Shown here piece after piece: positions 34,258-42,298 of a stretch of DNA of 57,306 nt. The position numbers and the translations under genes are program-made. The DNA is from Apophysomyces variabilis. Lineage: Eukaryota; Mucoromycota; Mucoromycetes; Mucorales; Mucoraceae. The notes under the pieces are model-generated. The model ran no database searches and had not been told where the DNA came from. It saw only the letters and a list, made by a program, of their open reading frames with translations. The stretch lies in NCBI GenBank assembly GCA_002749535.1, contig MZZL01000087.1:1-57306 (forward strand). Direction: 5' to 3'. Position 1 is the stretch's first letter; each line of letters begins with the position of its first letter.

Positions 34258-37200
34258 GCCAAGCAATGCGATTTTCTATGGTTTTATCTTGGGAGGGAAA
34301 GTTTACTGTGTTCGAACTTGGGCCGGGATCCACCACATCCTCCGTCCTCCTTCCGTCAACTTCGGTATTGTATGTCGTACCTAACACAATCCCCGTTGAC
34401 TCCACTCGGACATCGGATGTGGTAATTTCTTCCGTATCGCCAGAGAAAATCGTGTTGACAATGTGTGTGCTTGCATGTACTTGGTGGATTGGTTTAAAAT
34501 AAAATTTTTCAAAAGTCAAAGCTGCTATGCTCCAGCCAGCGTGTTTCTTCACCTCAGAAACTTCCAGACCTATTTGAATTGCCTTCGTGCTGACCGCTGA
34601 ACGGACTGAATGGGCTGTGTAAATTGTGACATCAATTCCTGCTGACGCCATCGTCTCCTTCACTAGATTTCCAACTGAAACTTCACTGAGTGGGTGAACC
34701 TTATCTTGCTCGTTGATATGCGCTAGGAAAACTGCGTGGTCCTCCGGGAGTCTCGAGCGTAAATGTTTCGTTCTTTCAATAAATGCTTGTAGTGTTCTTG
34801 ACGGACACAAATCTGGTCTTGTAGTCATCCCGATTCTAGACATTTTCCATTGGGCCTCCTTGGGTTCTCGAATATATAGCTCGATACCCTGTAATTGTTT
34901 CACGCTATCAAACTTGAAGTGTATATCTCTATATTGGAGAGCTCCAATATCCGATCTGGGCCGCCACATTGTTGCGATGCACAACAAAACTATTGTCTTC
35001 CGTTGTAACTTGTCTAAAGAAAGTGCTTGATTGTCTTGAAGATGTTCCGCGATATATCGAATAAGTATGTCGACATCCCAGGTCTCTACTTGTTGTGTCG
35101 AGGGCAAAGTAACCTCACTCTTTGCTTTTGCCTTGAAAAAATCTTGGATCAAGGGGTCGTTGGCAATTGGTAACTTGTCGTGATGTATCACGTCAAACAC
35201 TGACGCGATTGCTGCTCTGAAAATATTTAAATAAGAATTAGAATACTCCTTGATGTCCATCAGAAAATTGACAATATTTCGACCGTTATATTCCTTGGGG
35301 TCTATTTTCGGAACCTGTTTCTTGCACCATTCTGCATATCGTTTCCAGCAGTTGTCATATGTTTTGCTTGTTCTTCCCCGATTTTTCTTGTTCAAAAATT
35401 CGTTGGTCCTCTTGTCCAACCCTCTCTCCGTCCTGGCTTTCCTGATAATTTCCAGGCGGCTAACGCCCACCTCTTGTTCAGCTGCATGATTATCGGTGCC
35501 TTGTCTGTTTGTTTCAATACCATCGGGTACCAAAACTGAGTCTTCCAATATGGTGTGATCAGGATCGCCTCCTTTACTCTCTGCTCTCGGAATTTCCTCA
35601 GTACCTGGGGAATCATTTTCCACGGCGGATTCAAGTATAGTCCCTTCTTTGGCCACTCCTGTGCAAATGCGTTCGTTGCTAATGCCTCCGGATCCGGTAA
35701 CCAACTCCAGAACTTCTTCAGCTGTGTGTTTTGCCTGGTTGCAAACGCGTCTATCGTCCTCTTTCCCCATCGTTGTTGGAGATAGTTGAACCACGTTTTC
35801 GGGAGACGCCATTCGAATATTGGCGTTTTTCGTCTGCTCAATTTGTCCGCTTGAGTATTCAATTTTCCTGGCACATGTTGGAATTCCACCGTCATCTGAA
35901 ACTTGTTGATTGTCTCTTGTATCCTCAGGGCTAAATCTTGTAGTCGAACGGAAGTTGTACCTCCGTGCTTCGCTGCATACTTGAGGGCTGTTATGCTGTC
36001 CGAGAATAGTCGAATATGGGAATTTTTTGCGTCTTTTCCGTGTAGTTTGAGTGCAAACCAGATCGTCTTCAGCTCCCTGACATTGATGGATTCTTCTTTT
36101 TCGGCCAAGGTCCAGTACCCTGCTGTTTGCATTTTTTCGGACGTTATCCCCCAACCCGTGTCGGACGCGTCGACGTACACATGGAATTTCGCCTTGAATC
36201 GCGTGAAGTCGATGTGGTGTATTGGTAATCCGTTCTTGTTCTGAGCCCAAGTCTCCCACCAGAGGAGATCTTCCATTCCCCTTGTTGACACCCAACAACG
36301 TTGATCCCACTTTCCTCTGTTCCGATTGAGACTCCATGTCAGGTCTCTCTGGAGGTTTCGTACGTGTAAGAGGGCATTCCCTAGGGCTGGAATCATTGCA
36401 GTCATCGCTCCTAGTAACGCCGCTAACCAACGGCATGTCTTGGGTTGCTTTGTCTTTTTCAGTTGTCGTATCTTCGCCAGTAGTTTTGATAGCTTCCCTT
36501 GTGGAACTGTAATCTTCATGGTCTTTGAGTTGAAAAGGAACCCTAGGTACTCTAGACTCTTGCACGGTTTTAATTGGCTCTTTTTCCAATTGATTAGGAA
36601 ACCTAGTGATTGTAGATGATCCACTATCCTGGTCGTCACTATCTTCATTTCTTCTCTTGTCTTTGTTATCACGCAAATATCGTCTAAATAATATACCAAA
36701 CGGATGCCTTCTTGCCTGAGTGTTTCTATTGCGAACCGCATGAGCTTGGAAAAAACTCGAGGGGCCACGCTTAAACCAAAAGGGAGAGAGCGATATTGAT
36801 AAACCACACCTTCGTGTTCGAAGGTAAGGTATTTCTTTGAATCTTCGTGTATTGGTACTACTATGTAAGCATCCTTCAGATCCAATTTGCACATCCAGTC
36901 TTCTGGTTCGATCAGTTCTCTTAGAGCCGGGACTCCCTCCATTTTGAAGTGATTGCATTGAAGATATGTATTCAGTTTTTGACAATTCAAGATCGGTCTT
37001 CTCTTTGTTTTTTCGTTTATGGTGAAGAAACTTGACAGGTATTCTTTTCCTTGCGACGGTGAACGTTCTATGACTCCTGCGTTTACAAACTTCTTCACTG
37101 CTTCGCCCACTGCTTGATGATCTTCTTCTGATAAATGTAGTTTGGCGGTTCTCCAAGGTTTCGGTTTGGAGTTCCACTGAAGTTTGTAACCCTCTTTTAC

Positions 37201-38164
37201 GACCGAAAGTGGCCACTTGTGCGATGTTACAGTTTTCCATTTCTCCCAGAATTGAGAAAGTCTTCCCCCCAAGAGTATCCCATCCGTCGGTATTTCGTAA
37301 TTGCCCTGAATGTGTACTTCTCTCTTCTTCTCGCTCTCTTGTGTTCTTATTGGTTCTGGTTGCCCGACTTGTCTTGCAGTGGATTGTCTTGGGGTGGCTT
37401 TTCCTTCCGAAAAAAACTTTTTCTGTTACCTCGGAATTGGAAATTTCGTCCTCTGTTTTGGCTGCCTCTACCATAGGAATATCCTCCTCTGCGATAGTTT
37501 GTGAACGTGGATTTCCCAATAATTGCAGCTTCATATCTAGCATGGTTGATTTTTTCAACGGCTTCCTCAGAGAAAGCCAATTTCTTTTCCCCGTCCAGTT
37601 CTTCTTCGAGATGTTTGATTGTTTCTGGCAACTTGAGAGCTTTAACTGCCAGTTGCTTTGCCTCTCTGTCCATTTGTTTGGCGGTGGCATAGCTAAAGAT
37701 GGCCAACCTACGTATCTTCTCGGTGGTTCTAAGGAGGTCTGCTTCATCGGACGGATCGCCTCCCCTTTCTTGTATGAACTGTAGTTCTTCAAATACTTCT
37801 GTGGCGGCTCTTGCGGCCGCTCGTAGTCTGTCTGCATCTTTGTATTTGGAAGTGACAACCTGATAGGTGTCCACATTGAACTTTTTAAGCTCTGGGATGA
37901 AACCCTTGTTAATAGTCTCTTGTCTTGTCCAGTCTCCGCCTTCGTACGTTCTGAGATCACGGACATATCGTTTGAGATTTGTGGCGAGGTCAGACTGGGA
38001 AGTTTGCTCCATCTCTTCGTGGATTTCTTCTGGCAAAATGGCTCTATTTCCATGTTCTGTTCTTGCCTGCTCTTCCAACCTGAATTTTCTTGCAAATTCG
38101 GCATAGAGTAATTGAAATTGTTCTTCTGAGATTGGGATATTATGGATTTGATTGGTTTCCACAT
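34241..38164 (-). CDS. DIRS tyrosine recombinase within a 1307-codon open frame
   Basis: The C-terminal 330 or so codons encode a tyrosine recombinase. Visible are an N-terminal SAM-like segment (YDNCWKRYAEWCKKQ), the catalytic Arg (MWRPRSDIGALQYRD), H-x-x-R (TAHSVRSAVSTKA) and the terminal Trp and Tyr (HAGWSIAALTFEKFYF). This enzyme integrates the circular DNA. The same frame is stop-free upstream to 38164, across all of the RT frame and nearly all of gag. That upstream part is highly charged, Arg/Ser/Glu/Thr-rich sequence of no known fold. The actual translation start is unknown and may be far inside; ATG or frameshift entry are both possible. Extensive RT/recombinase overlap is known in DIRS-1-like elements. 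The three frames are all different. Confidence 0.88.
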   Translation of the reverse strand: MWKPIKSIISQSQKNNFNYSMPNLQENSGWKSRQEQNMEIEPFCQKKSTKRWSKLPSLTSPQISNDMSVISERTKAETGQDKRLLTRVSSQSLKSSMWTPIRLSLPNTKMQTDYERPQEPPQKYLKNYSSYKKGEAIRPMKQTSLEPPRRYVGWPSLAMPPPNKWTERQSNWQLKLSSCQKQSNISKKNWTGKRNWLSLRKPLKKSTMLDMKLQLLGNPRSQTIAEEDIPMVEAAKTEDEISNSEVTEKVFFGRKSHPKTIHCKTSRATRTNKNTREREEERSTHSGQLRNTDGWDTLGGKTFSILGEMENCNIAQVATFGRKRGLQTSVELQTETLENRQTTFIRRRSSSSGRSSEEVCKRRSHRTFTVARKRIPVKFLHHKRKNKEKTDLELSKTEYISSMQSLQNGGSPGSKRTDRTRRLDVQIGSEGCLHSSTNTRRFKEIPYLRTRRCGLSISLSPFWFKRGPSSFFQAHAVRNRNTQARRHPFGILFRRYLRDNKDKRRNEDSDDQDSGSSTITRFPNQLEKEPIKTVQESRVPRVPFQLKDHEDYSSTREAIKTTGEDTTTEKDKATQDMPLVSGVTRSDDCNDSSPRECPLTRTKPPERPDMESQSEQRKVGSTLLGVNKGNGRSPLVGDLGSEQERITNTPHRLHAIQGEIPCVRRRVRHGLGDNVRKNANSRVLDLGRKRRIHQCQGAEDDLVCTQTTRKRRKKFPYSTILGQHNSPQVCSEARRYNFRSTTRFSPEDTRDNQQVSDDGGIPTCARKIEYSSGQIEQTKNANIRMASPENVVQLSPTTMGKEDDRRVCNQAKHTAEEVLELVTGSGGISNERICTGVAKEGTILESAVENDSPGTEEIPRAESKGGDPDHTILEDSVLVPDGIETNRQGTDNHAAEQEVGVSRLEIIRKARTERGLDKRTNEFLNKKNRGRTSKTYDNCWKRYAEWCKKQVPKIDPKEYNGRNIVNFLMDIKEYSNSYLNIFRAAIASVFDVIHHDKLPIANDPLIQDFFKAKAKSEVTLPSTQQVETWDVDILIRYIAEHLQDNQALSLDKLQRKTIVLLCIATMWRPRSDIGALQYRDIHFKFDSVKQLQGIELYIREPKEAQWKMSRIGMTTRPDLCPSRTLQAFIERTKHLRSRLPEDHAVFLAHINEQDKVHPLSEVSVGNLVKETMASAGIDVTIYTAHSVRSAVSTKAIQIGLEVSEVKKHAGWSIAALTFEKFYFKPIHQVHASTHIVNTIFSGDTEEITTSDVRVESTGIVLGTTYNTEVDGRRTEDVVDPGPSSNTVNFPSQDKTIENRIAWRKNLE
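34332..34423 (+). repeat. DIRS internal complementary region
   Basis: 34332-34369 is the reverse complement of the left outer end. 34366-34423 is the reverse complement of the right outer end. The four-base overlap (TATT) corresponds to the predicted circle junction. The region also lies within the 3' end of the recombinase frame. Confidence 0.9.
35392..37272 (-). CDS. DIRS reverse transcriptase / RNase H / methyltransferase-like polyprotein
   Basis: 626 aa, unbroken. The RT has LDLKDAY (about residues 130-136) and the YLDD active site (about 195-198), preceded by RSLPFGLSVAPRVFSK. RNase H follows with YVDASDTGWGI and LFSDSITALKYAA. The C-terminal region has IDAFATRQN and LYLNPPWKMIPQV, the NPPW-containing methyltransferase-like domain characteristic of DIRS pol. 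It overlaps the recombinase frame along its full length. Gag ends 75 nt upstream of the first ATG. Confidence 0.92.
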   Translation of the reverse strand: MGGRLSQFWEKWKTVTSHKWPLSVVKEGYKLQWNSKPKPWRTAKLHLSEEDHQAVGEAVKKFVNAGVIERSPSQGKEYLSSFFTINEKTKRRPILNCQKLNTYLQCNHFKMEGVPALRELIEPEDWMCKLDLKDAYIVVPIHEDSKKYLTFEHEGVVYQYRSLPFGLSVAPRVFSKLMRFAIETLRQEGIRLVYYLDDICVITKTREEMKIVTTRIVDHLQSLGFLINWKKSQLKPCKSLEYLGFLFNSKTMKITVPQGKLSKLLAKIRQLKKTKQPKTCRWLAALLGAMTAMIPALGNALLHVRNLQRDLTWSLNRNRGKWDQRCWVSTRGMEDLLWWETWAQNKNGLPIHHIDFTRFKAKFHVYVDASDTGWGITSEKMQTAGYWTLAEKEESINVRELKTIWFALKLHGKDAKNSHIRLFSDSITALKYAAKHGGTTSVRLQDLALRIQETINKFQMTVEFQHVPGKLNTQADKLSRRKTPIFEWRLPKTWFNYLQQRWGKRTIDAFATRQNTQLKKFWSWLPDPEALATNAFAQEWPKKGLYLNPPWKMIPQVLRKFREQRVKEAILITPYWKTQFWYPMVLKQTDKAPIIMQLNKRWALAAWKLSGKPGRREGWTRGPTNF

Positions 38165-38180
38165 CTTGGATACTTGTCAT
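37347..38180 (-). CDS. DIRS Gag-like protein (ORF1)
   Basis: 277 aa, starting 24 bases inside the right terminal repeat boundary. Mostly helical and charged. The C-terminus is a Gly/Arg/Tyr/Phe-rich tail (YRRGGYSYGRGSQNRGR) suited to nucleic acid binding, in place of a zinc knuckle. Position and composition match ORF1 of DIRS elements. Confidence 0.85.
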   Translation of the reverse strand: MTSIQDVETNQIHNIPISEEQFQLLYAEFARKFRLEEQARTEHGNRAILPEEIHEEMEQTSQSDLATNLKRYVRDLRTYEGGDWTRQETINKGFIPELKKFNVDTYQVVTSKYKDADRLRAAARAATEVFEELQFIQERGGDPSDEADLLRTTEKIRRLAIFSYATAKQMDREAKQLAVKALKLPETIKHLEEELDGEKKLAFSEEAVEKINHARYEAAIIGKSTFTNYRRGGYSYGRGSQNRGRNFQFRGNRKSFFRKEKPPQDNPLQDKSGNQNQ

Positions 38181-38203
38181 AGTTTACCCACGTTGCGCGG
38201 CTA

Positions 38204-38304
38204 GAAAGAATCTAGAGTAGTAGGATAGGAAATATTTTTTATTTTTATTGAAAAGTTAAAACTACGAATAAAATAGCGCGGCCCGAAGGGTCTATACCAC
38301 ATCC
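38204..38304 (-). repeat. DIRS right inverted terminal repeat
   Basis: Inverse of 34157-34257 over 101 bases. The element continues to about 38353 with the right-specific extension mirrored in the internal complementary region. Confidence 0.92.
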
Positions 38305-38355
38305 GATGTCCGAGTGGAGTCAACGGGGATTGTGTTAGGTACGACATACAATAAA

Positions 38356-38441
38356 TTTTGCGTTCATGGGAGGGCCAAGTTTGCGCTAAAATTAAGGTCA
38401 AGTATGCATGAACGCAAAAACATTCCAAACAGGCGCAAACT
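38356..38441. repeat. Small nested inverted repeat
   Basis: TTTTGCGTTCATG (38356-38368) pairs with CATGAACGCAAAA (38407-38419), and AGTTTGCGC (38378-38386) pairs with GCGCAAACT (38433-38441). It directly abuts the right end of the DIRS element. It may be a tiny foldback element or part of the insertion target. Confidence 0.6.
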
Positions 38442-38856
38442 AATGTTAAGAAGCTGTTTTTACCGTGGAGAGATCAAAGTTAAAGTTTTGATTGAATCAC
38501 TGAAAGAAACAGTAACCAAACAATGGTAGGTTTTTCTATAGCTGCATTTTAACGCAAAGTATATAGTGCATTTCCAAGGCTTTTTTTTATCTAGCTGTAT
38601 ATCAGTAGCCTTTATTTCGGTTTAGCATGTCTATCTAATGGTACTACAGGGGCACGTGTACAAAGTGTTTGCCATCGTGGTTTCACAAGACTACGCACAT
38701 ATTTGGAGGCGGAGTTCTTAACGGTATATAAAGCCTCGTTCGCACTGCTCGAGTTTCAGAATTCCCTTTTCCGTTTTCTATTTATGTATCATTAAGACGT
38801 TTGACCCGAGCAAGCGAAGGAAAGAAACCAGAACACAAATAAAATAAGATTCATTC
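38442..38856 (+). promoter_or_regulatory. Promoter region of the Na+/H+ antiporter gene
   Basis: No gene. A TATATAAA box at 38725-38732 lies about 125 bases upstream of the ATG at 38857, a plausible TATA position. The DIRS element ends roughly 370 bases upstream of this box. Confidence 0.55.
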
Positions 38857-41417
38857 ATGGGACTTTCACTTATACCTGGCGAATTCTCGCCTTTCACCAT
38901 TGCAATCGCCATTCTCAGTGGGTTCATCGTGTTCTTCGGCTATGTATCCATGTTCATCAAAGAGAAAATGTTCATTTCCGAAGCATGTGAGTTCTGGCAC
39001 GATTAACTGATATAACTGTAAATGAAACCCTATTGCTGATAGCGATCTGTTTTTCTGGAATCTGAACCCTTCTTTTAGTCGTCGCGCTTTTCGTTGGTGT
39101 CATCGCCGGACCTCTGGTATCCAATGGGTTTGACCCGTACAGCTGGCAGGATCATGATGAGATTACGAAACAGTTGACTAGGTGCATCATTGCCATACAA
39201 GTAAGTTTCGTAATCATTTATTGTTAGAAAAAAAGCGTGATGTAGCTTGTTGCTTAGGTGATGGCTGTCGGGATCGAGTTACCAAAGTATGTAACTGTCA
39301 TCGATTCAAATCTAATCTTCCGGTGCTGATCTCAGTTTCCTAAAACAGACATTACCTAAAGAAAGAATGGCTTACGATGTTTATGCTCTTAATACCTGTA
39401 ATGATCTTCATGTGGTTGGTTAGTGGATTATTTATTTGGGGCTTGATCCCTCCCATTAATTATGTAAGTTTATAATGAAGTCTGTATTAGAAGAGTTAAT
39501 TTGGTCGATGGTTTTAGCTGGAAGCGCTTGTAATCGCGGCCTGTGTGTGTCCTACGGATCCTGTAGGTTTAACGAATCCTGCTACAATCCACTGACTCCT
39601 CTTTGCGTTTCCATTTTCAGATCCTGGCCAACTCAGTGGTAAAAGGGCGTTTTGCAGAGAAACATGTGCCTGCTCACATCAGAAACGCCTTATCTGCAGA
39701 AAGGCAAGAACTAATTATATGTCTCATATCAGTCGATTTAACCATGACAAAACTATAGCGGAGCAAACGACGGCATGGGTTTTCCTTTCCTGTTTCTGGC
39801 AATTTTTCTGATCGCGGAGGATAATGTTGGAACAGCTGTTGGGAAATGGGTATACGAGACTTGTCTATTCCAGATAGTATTGTCGGTCATTATTGGCATC
39901 GTGGTTGGATGGGTTGCTAGAAAAATCTTGCAGTGGTCTGAACGCAAGTAGGTATTAGGTCATTCTTCCTTGCGTTTCTGACTTGATTGGATAGCCATCT
40001 CATTGACAAGCCGAGCTTTCTATGCTTTGCCATTGCCCTGGCGGTAAGAATTTTCTTTTTAAGGCTTTCTACAGTTGAATAATTCTGCGACTTTAGCTCT
40101 TCTTAATGAGTATGACCGGGTTCTCTGGCAGCGACGACTTGCTAGCATGCTTTGCGGCTGGAAATGCATTTTCATGGGATGACTGGTTTCGGCAAGAAAC
40201 TGAAGAAGCCCATTTTCAGGAGGTCATAGATATGATGCTTAATCTGGCTGTCTTCGTTTATATCGGTGCCATCATTGTAAGTATGGAAAGCTGAAACAGT
40301 ATAAATTTTGACTGATTCGATACAGCCATGGTCCGACTTTGGCAATGCAGACCTAGGATTATCGCCCTGGCGACTTGTTGTCATTGCCATCCTAATTCTT
40401 CTCTTTCGACGCTTACCGATCGTTATTGCCTTGAAACCTGTGATGCCTGCAATGAAGACGTACCGGGAAGCGATATTTAGTGGATGGTTCGGCCCAATGG
40501 GGGTTGGTGCCGTGTTTTTATCGATGATTGCCAAAGAGGAGTTAGAGGAGGTCTACGAAGGCAGAGAAGAGCCCGTAATCGTCAAGCTCATCAGTCCAGT
40601 AGTTCTGTTTGTCGTTCTTGCCTCGACTTTGGTTCATGGCACCACTATCCCGCTGTTTAAACTTGGAAAGCGCATCCGCACGCGTACATTATCTATTACT
40701 AGTACTGGCAGTAATCAGGTTTTGCGCTTGCCGAAAATACGACGAGCAGAAGAGGATCGAAGGAGCATGGTGCTTGATGCATCGATGAGTGAAACTCAAA
40801 GAAATACGTTGATCAATACAATTCAGAAGGAAAGGATCAAAGAGCAGGAAATGGATGGTGCCACTCTTTCAACAGGCATCAACAATGCTGTAGCTATCGA
40901 AGTCCAGGACGATCAGTTGGATGGCGAATTGGCGGAAGAGGATTTCTTACCGGGTGAAGTTGATGTTTCTGATCAGTCCCAAGGCATCCGGTTTTTGGAA
41001 CCTGTTATTCCCCGACAGGTCCAGCAACCGACATCCAATGTCGAAAGAAACGAAGCAAGTGTGTCTAGCATTCGTAGTTGGCGAAACCGATTAAGTGCAG
41101 AAGAAGCTTCCAATGGAGGAGGAGGCGGCCTGCGACATCTATTCCGGCGCAACAAGGATTCTGTCGATCTGAAGACTGTCTTTTCCCCATCTGGAGAAAG
41201 GACTGATGTCAGCTTCAGTAGTGACACGACAGATCAGCCTGCCAGGCTGGATCCACGCATCCAAGTTTGGGAGGAAAATCAACATGTGGTTGTCGAAGAT
41301 ACCGATGATACTGCGCAAGTAATTGTCGACAAGTCAGATCCCGATTGGCAAGACAAAGTTGCTGCCAGCATCAAAGAACTACAAACATCTATTGAACGAA
41401 ATGCCAGGCTTCCATAA
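38857..41417 (+). CDS. NHA1: Nha1/Sod2-type plasma-membrane Na+/H+ antiporter
   Basis: Ten predicted exons: 38857-38986, 39079-39200, 39258-39286, 39349-39463, 39518-39562, 39621-39703, 39759-39947, 39995-40043, 40097-40276 and 40326-41417. All phases agree and give 677 aa. The N-terminal 450 residues form a cation/proton antiporter membrane domain. Fungal signatures include CVCPTDPILANSVVKGRF and SGANDGMGFPFLFLAIF (from about residue 175), then TGFSGSDDLLACFAAGNAF. The C-terminal 220 residues are a hydrophilic, charged, probably regulatory tail. In yeasts this family exports Na+, Li+ and K+ in exchange for H+. The sixth intron uses a GC donor (AAAG|GCAAGA) and interrupts the ANDG motif; only this GC-AG choice keeps the frame. 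Confidence 0.93.
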
Positions 41418-41601
41418 ACTTTCTGTATTTTTATTCTTAGTATTCTATACTTTTTCCATATAGTTACTCCTTTATTACTTGTAACACAATTTACCTTCAT
41501 GAACTATACAATGTCAAATCTACCTTTAGAAATTACAGTTCTCTTGCTCGGAGAATGATTAAAACAACATGTCGATATCAATGTAATATGGCGCATTACA
41601 T

Positions 41602-41765
41602 TCAGAGCTGTACACAAGCGTGAGCCAGCGATACTCGACTGCTTAGAATTGCTGTTCTTTCGTACAGACCTGCGAAGAGTGACTCGATTTTCCGAGGATC
41701 TTGTATCCGCCCATACTTAAAGTAGGGCGACGATAATCTTTCAGTAACAAAGGTCTCCACGCTCA
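41602..41765 (-). other. Candidate C-terminal exon, unrecognised
   Basis: After an AAAAAG acceptor the minus frame gives 53 residues of natural composition (ETFVTERLSSPYFKYGRI, then RKIESLFAGLYERTAIL) ending in TGA. No upstream exon of matching phase was found. Confidence 0.3.
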
Positions 41766-41965
41766 CTTTTTAAGCAGGAAATGAAACACTGTAAGGAAAA
41801 GTCCCCAGTTCACTTGAAACAGCATCAAAATAGAAGATTTATGTGGCAAGCTCCATATTTCTACAATGACATGTCAATGAAACGTAACTAGCCAACATTT
41901 AAGCAATTTTGCCAGGATAGACTTATCTTAACAGGAACTTGTATAAAGTTTTACAAACTACATAT

Positions 41966-42061
41966 TCACTGGCCGCTTGATCCACGAATGGCGAGCAATA
42001 GCAGCACCATTAATACTACAGGCACAGCCCTGTATGCTTCTTTAACTGACGCGAGATTCAT
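41966..42061 (-). CDS. Possible 31-residue single-pass membrane micropeptide
   Basis: An ATG-to-stop frame encodes a short polar N-terminus, one hydrophobic helix (VPVVLMVLLLLAI) and a short RGSSGQ tail. It resembles the build of small membrane-complex subunits or a signal peptide exon. No family was recognised. It could also be a first exon, since CA|GTGAAT at its end is a possible donor. Confidence 0.3.
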   Translation of the reverse strand: MNLASVKEAYRAVPVVLMVLLLLAIRGSSGQ

Positions 42062-42298
42062 CCTTGTCCAGGTTTAATTTATCCTCTTTGCAATGAGGTA
42101 ATTTATGTAGAGTAGCATAACGATTAATTCTATGAACAGCCAATGCTGACATTTTCTTAACTATAAGTGGCAGATAAGACTGAATCGAAAGGAAGTAGAT
42201 TGATCTATGCAGTGCGATCATTCAGTTTACAATACGAAATAGACGGTAATGCAATATGTCACATCGCAGTTAGGATAAAATGAATATATCATGCTAGT

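Larger units (their letters stand above)
34128..38353 (-). mobile_element. Complete DIRS-type tyrosine-recombinase retrotransposon, 4.2 kb
   Basis: 101-bp inverted terminal repeats lie at 34157-34257 and 38204-38304. Unique outer extensions follow (34128-34156 left, 38305-38353 right). An internal complementary region at 34332-34423 is the fused complement of both outer extensions, meeting at TATT (about 34366-34369). This is the layout used by DIRS-1-like elements to replicate through a circular intermediate without target-site duplication. Transcription is on the minus strand. Gag-like, RT/RNase H/methyltransferase-like and tyrosine recombinase frames are all unbroken, so the copy may be functional. 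Confidence 0.92.
41418..42298. other. Convergent intergenic region with two coding-like fragments
   Basis: Between the antiporter and TBC genes. Two short minus-strand frames are listed separately; the rest shows nothing. Confidence 0.4.

Noticed and set aside
37209..38111. Plus-strand frames opposite the DIRS gag and RT region
   Set aside because: They are antisense shadows of strongly coding minus-strand frames, with hydrophobic Cys/Leu/Ser-rich products and no motifs.
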